Below are positions 1-7,011 of a DNA stretch of 10,639 nucleotides, piece by piece. Under the pieces are notes generated by a model. That model ran no database searches. It was given only the letters and a program-made list of their open reading frames with translations, and was not told the DNA's origin. How positions within the stretch are numbered: the first letter of the stretch is position 1; the number at the start of each line of letters is the position of its first letter. A program made the position numbers and the translations under genes. This DNA is from Flavobacteriales bacterium UBA5869 (GTDB lineage Bacteria; Bacteroidota; Bacteroidia; Flavobacteriales_D; Crocinitomicaceae): the NCBI GenBank assembly GCA_002432565.1, contig DJFP01000049.1:24085-34723 (forward strand), in the 5' to 3' direction.

Positions 1-459
1 GGATACATTTCCAAAGCACTAAAAAACGGTGTGGGAGAAACCGTAAAAGAAGGTGCTGAACTTGTGAGTATTGTTCCGAATCTATCTGATTTTGCAGTGG
101 AAATGTTTGTTTCTCCGGTAGATTTACCATTGGTCCACCTGGGTAATGAAGTCCGCCTGCAGTTCGACGGATGGCCTGCAATTGTTTTCTCGGGATGGCC
201 CATGGTGAGTTATGGTTCTTACGGAGGAAAGGTAGTTGCCATAGATAATTTTGTCGGACCAAACGGAAAATACCGCGTCTTGGTTGCTCCTGATAAAAAT
301 GATCATCCCTGGCCAAAAGAGTTGCGCATGGGAGTTGCAGTAAAAACAATGACTTTACTAGACAACGTTCCCATTTGGTATGAATTATGGCGAAAAATCA
401 ACGGATTCCCTCCGAATTACTACCTGCCTGCGGGTTCTGAAACCAAATCAAAAAAATGA
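1..459 (+). CDS. HlyD-family periplasmic adaptor (membrane fusion protein), 3' part only
   Basis: This is the C-terminal part of a periplasmic adaptor that would join an inner-membrane exporter to a TolC-type channel. The reading frame is open from base 1 (GYISKALKNG...), so the gene begins left of the window; the GTG at 31 is internal, not a start. The first ~25 visible residues (ending KEGAELVSIVP) look like the second half of a lipoyl/barrel-sandwich domain, with the 'G-x-T-V-KEG' turn typical of HlyD proteins. A beta-barrel-like region follows (FAVEMFVSPVDLPLV, then GNEVRLQFDG), then a membrane-proximal strand region ending in an aromatic-rich tail (WYELWRKINGFPPNYY). The stop codon overlaps the start of the TolC-like gene by ATGA, so the two are almost certainly co-transcribed and translationally coupled. 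The pump partner is unseen: ABC (type I secretion or peptide export) seems likelier to me than RND, but this is inference. Confidence 0.85.
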   Translation, partial: GYISKALKNGVGETVKEGAELVSIVPNLSDFAVEMFVSPVDLPLVHLGNEVRLQFDGWPAIVFSGWPMVSYGSYGGKVVAIDNFVGPNGKYRVLVAPDKNDHPWPKELRMGVAVKTMTLLDNVPIWYELWRKINGFPPNYYLPAGSETKSKK

Positions 460-1838
460 TGAAAACACTCCTTTTACTCACAGGCCTCAGTATGATTCCC
501 CTATGGGGAAATACGCAGGATACCATCCGTGAGCTGACGCTTGATCAGTACCTGCAGCACATCCGGGAAAACCATCCGGTAGCTCTGGTAGCTTCCAACC
601 AGGTTGATATGGCAGAACTTTTCATTCGTCAGTCAAAAGGAAGTTTCGATCCTGTTCTGCTTGGAGGTATGGATCAGAAATATTACAATGGTACCACTTA
701 TTACAGTACTCTTTCCACCGGAATCAAAATTCCTACCCGCGTGGGAATCGATTTTAAAGCAATGGGAGACTGGAATCGCGGTACATACCTGAATCCGCAA
801 AACCGGGTCCCTGAAAACGGCCTCACATATGTTGGGTTTGAAGCGCAACTCGGACGTGGTATGTTTACCGACGAACGCAGAACACAAATCAGGAGAGCCC
901 AGGTAGCCTTAAATCAAAGCTACACCGAACAACAGTTAACCCTGAACGAACTGCTTTACGAAGCCGGGCAGGCTTTTATTCAGTGGCAGGAACAGGAAGC
1001 ACAATACCAACTGGCACTGGAAGGATTGAGCTTTACAGAAACGCGTTTCGATCAGTTGATGATCAACGCCACACTGGGCGACCGTCCTTACATTGACACC
1101 GTAGAAGCTTCGGCGCAGCTTTTTCTCCGAAAAATGGAAGTGGAACAGCGCAAATTGCAGCAACAAAACGCACGGATTGCGGTAGAGAACTACCTCTGGG
1201 AGCAAGGCCGCATTCCGCTTCAACTGGACAGCACACTTGTGCCGGAAAAGCTCAGCGTGAAAGAACCCGGCGTCTCGCTTGCAGACTCCACAGCAACACA
1301 CCCGGCGGTGCGTTATTACGATTGGAAATTATCCGACCTGGATTTCGAACGCCGTTTAAAAGCAGAACAATTGAAACCGCAATTCAGTGTGAATTACAAT
1401 TTGCTGACACCGGCACCCGATATTATTTCAAGCAATTACAGCTGGTCCAATTACAAATGGGGAGCGACTTTCTACATGCCGATCCTTTTGCGAAAGGAAC
1501 GGAACAGCTTGTCCATTACCAAAACAAAAATTGAGAACACCCGGATGGAACAGCAGTTAAAACAACGTGAATTGCGTACCAAACAACTCCAGGTCCGCAA
1601 CGAATGGAATACCGCCGTTACACAGGCCCGGATGGCAGAAACGATCGCTAACCGATACCGGCAGCTGGCTGATGCGGAGCGAACCCTTTTCCTCAATGGA
1701 GAAAGCTCTCTTTTCCTGGTGAATGCACGTGAAATTTCTTACCTGAGCGCACAGGGAAAGTGGATTGAAACATTGTCTAAGACCAATAAATCCCGCTTAT
1801 CGGAATTGTATGTTTCAGGTAAACTGGGTGAGCGTTAA
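456..1838 (+). CDS. TolC-family outer membrane efflux/secretion channel protein
   Basis: A complete 460-residue protein, the usual length for TolC/OEP channels. It starts with a Sec signal peptide (MMKTLLLLTGLSMIPLWGNTQ), with cleavage likely near residue 21. Two ATG codons are adjacent (456 and 459); the first gives the 4-base ATGA overlap with the adaptor gene. The mature part begins with the TolC-typical LTLDQYLQHIRENHP (a conserved first helix). Long Gln/Glu/Arg-rich amphipathic helices follow at about residues 145-240 and 350-430, expected for the alpha-helical tunnel, with aromatic, beta-prone stretches between (about 62-120 and 305-345) expected for the outer-membrane barrel. With the adaptor upstream it should form the outer part of a tripartite export complex. 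The substrate cannot be told from these two genes. The family assignment is firm; the specific role is open. Confidence 0.9.
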   Translation: MMKTLLLLTGLSMIPLWGNTQDTIRELTLDQYLQHIRENHPVALVASNQVDMAELFIRQSKGSFDPVLLGGMDQKYYNGTTYYSTLSTGIKIPTRVGIDFKAMGDWNRGTYLNPQNRVPENGLTYVGFEAQLGRGMFTDERRTQIRRAQVALNQSYTEQQLTLNELLYEAGQAFIQWQEQEAQYQLALEGLSFTETRFDQLMINATLGDRPYIDTVEASAQLFLRKMEVEQRKLQQQNARIAVENYLWEQGRIPLQLDSTLVPEKLSVKEPGVSLADSTATHPAVRYYDWKLSDLDFERRLKAEQLKPQFSVNYNLLTPAPDIISSNYSWSNYKWGATFYMPILLRKERNSLSITKTKIENTRMEQQLKQRELRTKQLQVRNEWNTAVTQARMAETIANRYRQLADAERTLFLNGESSLFLVNAREISYLSAQGKWIETLSKTNKSRLSELYVSGKLGER

Positions 1839-1855
1839 AACCAAATAAAGAAGCT

Positions 1856-1871
1856 GATAATAACCATTATC
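1856..1871. terminator. Small AT-rich hairpin between convergent tolC-like and lipA genes
   Basis: GATAAT-AACC-ATTATC is a perfect 6-base inverted repeat with a 4-base loop, 17 bases after the tolC-like stop. A second 6-base hairpin (GATTTG-CTTA-CAAATC, 1888-1903) spans the lipA stop codon. Neither has a convincing T-tract in the right place, so a terminator role is only suggested by position in the 56-base convergent gap. Confidence 0.25.
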
Positions 1872-1894
1872 GCCCCACTTACATTTAGATTTGC

Positions 1895-2776
1895 TTACAA
1901 ATCAAAAATATGTTTTTCAGCGTGGTAAGAAGAACGTACCAACGGTCCGCTTTCCACGAAACGGAATCCCATTTTCAAGCCCAACTCGCGGTATTTGTCG
2001 AAACGTTCCGGAGTTACGAATTCAACAATCGGCAAATGTTTGGGAGTTGGCTGCAGGTATTGGCCCAAAGTCAGGATATCTACTCCAACAGCTCTCAAAT
2101 CTTCCATGGTTTCAATCACTTCTTCGTCCGTTTCACCCAAACCGAGCATGACACCGGATTTGGTGCGCATTCCTCCTTTTTTCAGGCGGAAAAGAACTTC
2201 CAGGCTGCGGTCATATTTTGCCTGGATACGCACCTGCTTAGTAAGTCGGCGAACCGTTTCCAGGTTGTGCGAAACGATTTCCGGAGCCACATCAATAATC
2301 TGCTGTAAATTTTCCCATTTCCCCGCAAAATCAGGAATCAGTGTTTCCATGGTTGTTCCCGGACTTTGGTGGCGTACAGCTTTTACTGTCTGTACCCAAA
2401 TCCCGGCACCGCCGTCTTTCAAATCATCCCGGTCCACCGAAGTAATTACAGCGTGCTTGATCTGCATGGTTTTGATGGAGTGAGCCACTTTACCCGGTTC
2501 GAATTCATCTACGGCATCCGGCCGACCGGTCTGAACCGCACAGAAACCGCACGAGCGCGTACAGATATTTCCCAGGATCATAAACGTTGCCGTTCCTTCT
2601 CCCCAACATTCCCCCATATTCGGGCAGGAACCACTTTCACAAATGGTGTGCAGTTTATGCTCATCCACTAATGCACGTACCTTCTTGTAATTCTCACCGA
2701 TCGGTAATTTTACACGCAGCCAGTTCGGCTTTTTGATACGAACGTTGTTTTCTGTTGTTGTTATCTCTTCTGACAT
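1895..2776 (-). CDS. lipA: Lipoyl synthase (radical SAM)
   Basis: LipA inserts two sulfur atoms at C6 and C8 of a protein-bound octanoyl group, making the lipoyl cofactor of pyruvate and 2-oxoglutarate dehydrogenases and the glycine cleavage H protein. It is a cytosolic enzyme with two [4Fe-4S] clusters. Both sets of ligands are visible: the auxiliary cluster motif CX4CX5C at C46, C51 and C57 ([14 protein letters not shown]), and the radical SAM CX3CX2C at C72, C76 and C79 (CTRSCGFC). The conserved RSSYHA near the C-terminus (from residue 281) carries the serine that ligates the auxiliary cluster in characterised LipA enzymes. The full length, 293 residues, is normal for the family, and all key residues are present, so it should be active. 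No lipB or other lipoate gene is next to it; it appears to be transcribed alone from a promoter near 2840. Confidence 0.98.
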   Translation of the reverse strand: MSEEITTTENNVRIKKPNWLRVKLPIGENYKKVRALVDEHKLHTICESGSCPNMGECWGEGTATFMILGNICTRSCGFCAVQTGRPDAVDEFEPGKVAHSIKTMQIKHAVITSVDRDDLKDGGAGIWVQTVKAVRHQSPGTTMETLIPDFAGKWENLQQIIDVAPEIVSHNLETVRRLTKQVRIQAKYDRSLEVLFRLKKGGMRTKSGVMLGLGETDEEVIETMEDLRAVGVDILTLGQYLQPTPKHLPIVEFVTPERFDKYRELGLKMGFRFVESGPLVRSSYHAEKHIFDL

Positions 2777-2835
2777 AGTCGTGCCTTTCCGCTATTCAAA
2801 ACTTCGTAATTTCTCGCCACTCAATTTTGATTCTA

Positions 2836-2843
2836 CAAAAGTA
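2836..2843 (-). promoter_or_regulatory. Candidate Bacteroidota -7 element for lipA
   Basis: On the minus strand the bases read TACTTTTG, an exact match to the Bacteroidota consensus TAnnTTTG, 59 bases before the lipA ATG. No clear -33 TTG lies 17-23 bases further upstream; the nearest TTTG is only 12 bases away. The call therefore rests on the -7 box and its position. Confidence 0.5.
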
Positions 2844-2871
2844 CAAAGAAGCAAACAAATGAAGTGGAAAA

Positions 2872-2912
2872 AGTTCAAAAGGTTCTGAAAGTTCAACGCA
2901 TTAAGAGTTCAA
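2872..2912. repeat. Degenerate repeat of AGTTCAA in the lipA upstream spacer
   Basis: AGTTCAA occurs at 2872, 2890 and 2906, with a related AGGTTCTG between the first two. The spacing (18 and 16 bases) is not constant. It lies in the 156-base spacer between lipA and the lipoprotein gene, downstream of the lipoprotein stop. Apart from this repeat and the lipA promoter I see nothing else in that spacer. A role in termination or as a dispersed repeat is possible but unproven. Confidence 0.35.
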
Positions 2913-2932
2913 TTTTGAGCATTAAATCCAAA

Positions 2933-3541
2933 TCAATTCGTTTTTGAGAAATCTGTATTCACCAGAATGATTAAAACCTCATCTTTCATTTGATATTTCT
3001 TCAAATACTTCCGAAGTTCTTTCAGCATCACTTTTGAGTAATAATTGGACCATATATTCCAGTAAACCACTATCGTGTATTTTTTCTGGCGTGCTTTTGC
3101 CAAAATTTCTTGTCTGTCGGACTCATTGATATTCCACAGATCCAAATTATCATTGAATCGTAACTCAAAATTAGTTGGTAAATAGTTAAATTTTTTATAC
3201 GGTTTATCAGATAAAATATTCAGTCTTTTAAATTCGCCATAACATTGAACATACGCATTGACGAGAACTCCAAGTGAATCATAAATTCTTAATTGAATGG
3301 TTGATTGCTCAGTACCATGCTCCAATTGCCATAAATTTACAGCGTGTTTTTTACTTGATAATGAATCAATCAATTCATCTTTTATAAAAAGGTTATAATC
3401 GTAAAAAGATATCTTGTTACTTATGAGATAGTTATCGACTTCCAAGCTTGATTTGTCAACCGTACTTTTAGTTCCCATATAATGAACAAAACCACAAGAA
3501 GAGATTAAGACCATGGTAAAAATGCTTGCTATTAGTTTCAT
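2933..3541 (-). CDS. Putative lipoprotein with a half thioredoxin-like domain lacking CxxC
   Basis: I do not recognise a named family. The ATG at 3541 gives 202 residues and a classic lipoprotein signal peptide: Met-Lys, a hydrophobic stretch, then lipobox ISSC with the lipidated Cys at residue 16. An in-frame TTG at 3553 would add four residues before this and is less likely. Residues ~17-150 have no motif I know. Residues ~156-198 resemble the start of a thioredoxin/TlpA-like fold: a hydrophobic strand (YTIVVYW), then WNIWSNYYSK where active members have WxxWCxxCK, then a helix (KVMLKELRKYLKKY) and another strand (VLIILVNTDF). Both active-site cysteines are replaced (S165, Y168), and the protein stops four residues after the strand, so the cis-proline half is absent. 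The gene is much more AT-rich than its neighbours (for example 13 G+C in 3181-3240), suggesting acquisition or decay. It is expected to be membrane-anchored in the envelope; function unknown. Confidence 0.7.
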   Translation of the reverse strand: MKLIASIFTMVLISSCGFVHYMGTKSTVDKSSLEVDNYLISNKISFYDYNLFIKDELIDSLSSKKHAVNLWQLEHGTEQSTIQLRIYDSLGVLVNAYVQCYGEFKRLNILSDKPYKKFNYLPTNFELRFNDNLDLWNINESDRQEILAKARQKKYTIVVYWNIWSNYYSKVMLKELRKYLKKYQMKDEVLIILVNTDFSKTN

Positions 3542-3657
3542 CAGGTTATCCAAAGTATTGTGATCATGAATGAAACAAGATACAAAAAGACCTCCAATCA
3601 GCTTCCTGGTTCAATTATTAAAATGCACATCAAATATTCAATTACATTTAATAAGAC

Positions 3658-3665
3658 TAACTTTG
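3658..3665 (+). promoter_or_regulatory. Candidate Bacteroidota -7 element for osmC-rlmB
   Basis: TAACTTTG matches the TAnnTTTG consensus exactly and ends 17 bases before the ATG at 3683. Transcription would begin around 3672, which excludes the upstream in-frame start at 3560 and fixes the OsmC start. No clear -33 TTG is present. Confidence 0.55.
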
Positions 3666-3682
3666 TAATAGAATTAAATAAT

Positions 3683-4087
3683 ATGCCAACAGCAACAGTA
3701 AAATACTTGGGAGGACTGCGAACCGAATGTACGCACCTTCAATCCGGGACAGTGATCCACACCGATGCACCGACAGACAATCACGGAAAAGGAGAAAAAT
3801 TCTCACCGACGGATCTGGTTGCAACGGCTTATGCTTCCTGCATGCTAAGTATCATCGGGATTTACTGCAATGAGCACGGATACCATTACGAACATGGTTC
3901 TGCAGAGGTCACCAAGATTATGGAGTCAAATCCAAGAAGAATCGGGAAACTGGTCATTGAGATCGACCTGAGAAACAACGGTTGGGACGAAACAACCATT
4001 GAAAAAGTAAAACGCGCTGCCCTGGCTTGTCCGGTTGCAAAATCAGTTAGTGAAGATATCGAACTTGAAATTACATTCCATGTATAA
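3683..4087 (+). CDS. OsmC-family peroxiredoxin-like protein
   Basis: A 134-residue protein of the OsmC/Ohr superfamily, cytosolic thiol peroxidases that reduce organic hydroperoxides. The two family cysteines are in place: C53 in YASCMLSIIG, at the start of the long central helix, and C116 in AALACPVAKS. Arg12 and Glu38 (GEKFSPTDL) fit the expected active-site Arg and Glu, inferred by position. The ACPVAKSV motif is closer to the OsmC/YhfA branch than to classic Ohr, so the substrate is uncertain. The frame extends upstream to 3560, but I chose the ATG at 3683: family similarity begins there (MPTATVKYLGG), the length is then typical, and a -7 promoter box lies between the two possible starts. 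Its stop overlaps the next gene (rlmB) by 8 bases, indicating co-expression. Confidence 0.9.
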   Translation: MPTATVKYLGGLRTECTHLQSGTVIHTDAPTDNHGKGEKFSPTDLVATAYASCMLSIIGIYCNEHGYHYEHGSAEVTKIMESNPRRIGKLVIEIDLRNNGWDETTIEKVKRAALACPVAKSVSEDIELEITFHV

Positions 4088-4904
4088 TAAGAAAAACGAC
4101 CGCGAAGAACGAGGCGGAGGATTTAACCGCGACAAAAAGAATTTCGAACGCAAACCAAAAGAAGATCCTTCGGATATTATTTATGGGATCCGCGTAGTTA
4201 TTGAAGCGATCAAAAATGAAGTTGAGATCAACAAGATCCTGATCCAAAAAGGGATAGACAAAGATTTGTTCGAGGAATTGAGAACGGTATTAACCGGGAA
4301 AGAGTACCAACTGCAATTCGTTCCGGTTGAAAAACTCAACAAATTAACGGCAAACAATCACCAGGGAGTTATTGCTTTTACTTCTCCGGTTGAATACAAG
4401 AATATCGAAGATTTGTGCGACCAATGGCTTTCCGAAGGAAAAGAGCCATGCATTTTGGTGTTGGACCGCATTACGGACGTCCGAAACTTCGGTGGAATTG
4501 CTCGTACAGCGGCATGCATGGGAATTGATGCTATTTTGATCCCTTCCAAGGGAAGTGCGCTCGTTTCTGCAGATGCCATCAAAACTTCTGCCGGAGCATT
4601 ACATACTATTCCGGTGTGTAAAACAGATTTACTGAAAAACAGCTTGTTCTATTTACAGCAAAGCGGTTTCCAGATTGTTTCCTGTACGGAGAAATCCAAA
4701 GTTTCGGTTGAGAATTATTCGTTCTTCGGTCCGACAGCAATTATCCTGGGATCGGAAGAAGACGGAATTTCACATGATCTGCTGAAAATGTCGGATGCAC
4801 GTTTGTCCATTCCAATGGCCGGAGATATTTCTTCGTTGAACGTGGGAGTTGCTACGGGGATGATCCTTTACGAACGATTGAAACAGGTGAAAGCAGCCAA
4901 ATAA
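4080..4904 (+). CDS. rlmB: 23S rRNA (guanosine-2'-O-)-methyltransferase RlmB, TrmH/SpoU family
   Basis: A SPOUT-class enzyme expected to 2'-O-methylate G2251 (E. coli numbering) in the peptidyl-transferase P-loop of 23S rRNA using SAM. From the ATG at 4080 it has 274 residues. Residues 1-30 are a charged, Gly-rich, probably disordered extension. Residues ~33-105 (IIYGIRVVIEAI ... NHQGVIAF) are the SpoU substrate-binding domain. The catalytic knot shows motif 1 (DVRNFGGIARTA, with N136 and R142), motif 2 (ILGSEEDGIS, ~222-231) and motif 3 (IPMAGDISSLNVGVATG, from 244, with N254). An in-frame TTG at 4035 would lie inside osmC and is less likely than the ATG. The family is certain; RlmB rather than another TrmH-type enzyme is favoured by the domain order and the NHQG...A motif. 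It is probably transcribed with osmC. Confidence 0.9.
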   Translation: MYNKKNDREERGGGFNRDKKNFERKPKEDPSDIIYGIRVVIEAIKNEVEINKILIQKGIDKDLFEELRTVLTGKEYQLQFVPVEKLNKLTANNHQGVIAFTSPVEYKNIEDLCDQWLSEGKEPCILVLDRITDVRNFGGIARTAACMGIDAILIPSKGSALVSADAIKTSAGALHTIPVCKTDLLKNSLFYLQQSGFQIVSCTEKSKVSVENYSFFGPTAIILGSEEDGISHDLLKMSDARLSIPMAGDISSLNVGVATGMILYERLKQVKAAK

Positions 4905-4938
4905 TTTTTATTTTAGCGCTTAATTTAAAACAACCTAA

Positions 4939-5514
4939 ATGAATACAATCGAAAACCTAAAAGTTGAGAAAACAGTCTTTAAGAACCAACGAGACGAAAA
5001 CGGAATTGTTACTAAAGTAGCGGAAACCAAGATGGTGGGCAGACCACCTGAAGTTGTGAGTCAGGGAGTGCGTTTCGGATATTTTCTGATTGATGTGGTA
5101 TTCTTTTACATCATTACATTTATCGTCGGGATGCTTGTCGGGATTATCGTGGTAGCTACTGGAAATGTAGAAGCCTTGAGGCCCGATTCAACTCTTATTC
5201 AAATGCTTAATTACATTGGTTACCCGATTTTCTTCCTCTATTATGCTATTAGTGAAGGACTGGGAGGAGCTACTTTGGGAAAATTGATTTGCGGCTATAC
5301 GGTTATCGATGAATACGCAAACAAAGTTAGTTTCCCAAAAGCTTTGTTAAGAACTGTTTGCAGATATATTCCATTTGAATCCTTTTCCTGTTTTGGGGAA
5401 AGAGGCTGGCACGATACCTTATCCAAGACTTACGTGGTGAAACGATCTGAAAAAGCAGAACTGCAAAAATTATTGGGTTCTTTCACGGCCAAAGAACAAG
5501 ATATCCTGGATTAA
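4939..5514 (+). CDS. RDD-family membrane protein, first tandem copy
   Basis: A 191-residue inner-membrane protein of the RDD family, named for a conserved Arg and two Asp. Here these are R45 and D52 in the first membrane segment (GVRFGYFLIDVVFFY) and D159 in the C-terminal RGWHD..SKTYVV. A ~40-residue charged N-terminal segment precedes membrane helices at about 46-72 and 87-105. GKLICGYTVID (114-124) is the family's middle motif. The C-terminal cytosolic tail (ELQKLLGSF...) is shared with the next gene. RDD proteins have no single established biochemical role; some have been linked to ion transport, so I do not assign one. It begins 34 bases after rlmB, with a near-consensus -7 box (TATTTTAG, 4909-4916, one mismatch) between, so it may be read from the osmC-rlmB transcript or from its own start. 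Confidence 0.88.
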   Translation: MNTIENLKVEKTVFKNQRDENGIVTKVAETKMVGRPPEVVSQGVRFGYFLIDVVFFYIITFIVGMLVGIIVVATGNVEALRPDSTLIQMLNYIGYPIFFLYYAISEGLGGATLGKLICGYTVIDEYANKVSFPKALLRTVCRYIPFESFSCFGERGWHDTLSKTYVVKRSEKAELQKLLGSFTAKEQDILD

Positions 5515-5528
5515 TAAATAATCCAATT

Positions 5529-5558
5529 AAAAGGAGTTGAGTTTTCGGCTCCTCTTTT
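5529..5558 (+). terminator. Possible terminator between the two RDD genes
   Basis: AAAAGGAG (5529-5536) pairs with CTCCTCTTTT (5549-5558) around a 12-base loop, with two extra bases in the 3' arm. The hairpin lies 14 bases after the first RDD stop and its 3' arm ends in TTTT. It may end transcription or reduce read-through into the second RDD gene. Confidence 0.45.
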
Positions 5559-5590
5559 ACGTTCTAAATTCATGATTATATTTTCAACTT

Positions 5591-6157
5591 ATGCAAACCA
5601 TTGAAGATCTAAAGGTTGAAAAAACCTTCTATCGCAGAGAAAAAGATTTTTTGGGTAACATAACCAGAATACCCTATAATAAGTTTATCCCAAGGAAACT
5701 GAAGCTTGTTAGCCCGGGAGTTCGATTCGGATATTCTCTTATTGATTTCTTCATTATTTTCATCATACAATCCTTGTTTGGCCTTATCTTTCAGCTATTT
5801 GCCATTCGTTCAAATAGCATTGACACGATCATTCTTTTTGGTCTCTTGTCTCAACTCGTTTCGCTTTCCATCTTTTTATTTTACTATGCGATATTTGAAA
5901 CTTATCTCGGTGGAAGTGTCGGAAAATTAATTTGTGGTTATACGGTCATCGATCAATATGCGGAAGAAGTCTCTTTCGGACAAGGAATGCTTCGCAGTGT
6001 TATTCGCATGGTTCCTTTTGAGGCTTTTTCCTGTTTAAGTGATCGCGGATGGCACGACAGATGGTCAAAAACATATGTCGTAAAAAGGACCGAAAAAACA
6101 GAACTGCAAAAATTGCTTGGATCTTTTTCCGAGAAGCAGGAAGATTTGCTGGATTGA
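5591..6157 (+). CDS. RDD-family membrane protein, second tandem copy
   Basis: A 188-residue paralogue of the preceding gene. It keeps the same start (TIEDLKVEKT), the first RDD pair R45 and D52 (GVRFGYSLIDFF), the middle motif VGKLICGYTVID, the C-terminal RGWHDRWSKTYVV (D156) and the tail ELQKLLGSF. The hydrophobic segments at about 47-72 and 78-101 differ strongly in sequence and loop length, and the N-terminal segment has diverged around residues 14-38. The pair is therefore an old tandem duplication with the intracellular and RDD motifs constrained and the membrane helices free to drift. The 76-base gap holds a possible terminator. TATATTTT just before the start is one base off the -7 consensus but too close to the ATG to trust. 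The transported ion or other role is unknown. Confidence 0.88.
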   Translation: MQTIEDLKVEKTFYRREKDFLGNITRIPYNKFIPRKLKLVSPGVRFGYSLIDFFIIFIIQSLFGLIFQLFAIRSNSIDTIILFGLLSQLVSLSIFLFYYAIFETYLGGSVGKLICGYTVIDQYAEEVSFGQGMLRSVIRMVPFEAFSCLSDRGWHDRWSKTYVVKRTEKTELQKLLGSFSEKQEDLLD

Positions 6158-6160
6158 TAT

Positions 6161-6223
6161 AAAAGACGAAAGACTGAAGACTAGAGACTACAAAAGTCTT
6201 TCGTCTTCGGTCTTTCGTCTTTT
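6161..6223. terminator. Large symmetric inverted repeat, probable bidirectional terminator
   Basis: A 21-base left arm (6161-6181) pairs with a 21-base right arm (6203-6223) with a single mismatch. Inside, AGACT (6185-6189) pairs with AGTCT (6195-6199) around ACAAA, giving a nested hairpin. The element starts 4 bases after the second RDD stop and ends 8 bases before the SDR stop, filling the convergent gap. Each strand ends its hairpin in TTTTATT/TTTTATA, which suits termination in both directions. The right side also contains the 12-base direct repeat GTCTTTCGTCTT twice (6196 and 6210, period 14). Confidence 0.8.
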
Positions 6224-6230
6224 ATTATCT

Positions 6231-6992
6231 CTACAAATTCGTTCCCCCCGAAACTTCGATGCGTTGTCCGTTAATCCAGCGGGACTCGTCCGTGCACAGG
6301 AAAGCGACCACATCACCGATATCATCCGGCAAACCTGCTCTTCCAAGTGCCGTTGCATCAGCCACCATTTTGTTGTAATCGGCATTATCACGCACTGCAC
6401 CACCTCCGAAATCCGTTTCAATTGCTCCCGGCGCCACACAGTTTACACGAATTTGACGCGATCCCAACTCTTTTGCCAGGTACCTGGACAATTGCTCTAC
6501 AGCTGCTTTTAATGATCCGTAAACCGAATATCCGGGTGCTGTAAAACGAGCCAGACCGCTTGAGATATTTACGATCCCACCGCCGTCATTTAAGAATGGA
6601 ACGATTAATTGGGTCAGTAAAAACGGTGCTTTGAAGTGAATATTTGTCAACGAATCAATAACTGATACTTCCGTTGCTCCCAATGGTGTTGGCAAACCAA
6701 TTCCGGCGTTGTTTACCAAAAAGTCTATTTTCTCCGCATTGAATTTGCTCTTGATGGTATTTTTCAATCCGGCAACAAACGATTCGAACGTTTCCGCTGT
6801 GCTGACATCCAGCGGCAGAGCGACTGCTTCTGCTCCTTTTGACTGAACTTCTGAAACAACCTTGTCTGCTTCGGTTTTATTTGTGTGATAAGTAATAATA
6901 ACATTGATCCCTTTTTCTGCCAATTTGTTTGCCATACTTCTTCCGAGTCCACGGCTTCCTCCTGTAACGAGTGCTAATTTGTTTGTTTTCAT
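6231..6992 (-). CDS. Short-chain dehydrogenase/reductase (SDR family, classical)
   Basis: A 253-residue cytosolic NAD(P)H-dependent oxidoreductase with a single Rossmann domain, the usual length for classical SDRs. The cofactor loop is TGGSRGLG (T10-G17); the Arg at position 14 favours NADP(H), which is inference. NNAG is at 94-97. The catalytic set is present: N117 (NIHFKAP), S145 (NISSG) and Y158-x3-K162 (YGSLK). APGAIETDF near 187-195 is the usual PG motif, and the C-terminus ends GGTNL. The pattern resembles 3-oxoacyl-ACP reductase-like or general short-chain alcohol dehydrogenases, but the substrate cannot be read from it. It lies downstream of an AraC-family regulator gene on the same strand and has its own -7 box 19 bases before the ATG. 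The regulator is a plausible controller of this gene. Confidence 0.93.
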   Translation of the reverse strand: MKTNKLALVTGGSRGLGRSMANKLAEKGINVIITYHTNKTEADKVVSEVQSKGAEAVALPLDVSTAETFESFVAGLKNTIKSKFNAEKIDFLVNNAGIGLPTPLGATEVSVIDSLTNIHFKAPFLLTQLIVPFLNDGGGIVNISSGLARFTAPGYSVYGSLKAAVEQLSRYLAKELGSRQIRVNCVAPGAIETDFGGGAVRDNADYNKMVADATALGRAGLPDDIGDVVAFLCTDESRWINGQRIEVSGGTNL

Positions 6993-7011
6993 GTCTTTTA
7001 ATTTGATGAAG

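Noticed and set aside
936..1301. A 121-codon minus-strand open frame, Cys- and Phe-rich.
   Set aside because: It is the shadow of the Gln/Glu-rich helices of the TolC-like gene.
1995..2483. A 162-codon plus-strand open frame.
   Set aside because: It is antisense to lipA, whose motifs are intact; the frame shows no domain.
2777..2932. A frameshifted second half of the thioredoxin domain of the lipoprotein.
   Set aside because: I read the three minus-strand frames after the stop; each closes within about 20 codons and none shows a cis-proline or other thioredoxin-like segment.
3560..3682. A 41-residue N-terminal extension of the OsmC protein (start at 3560).
   Set aside because: It has no family similarity, is AT-rich spacer-like sequence, and lies upstream of the -7 box at 3658-3665; the ATG at 3683 gives the normal family length.
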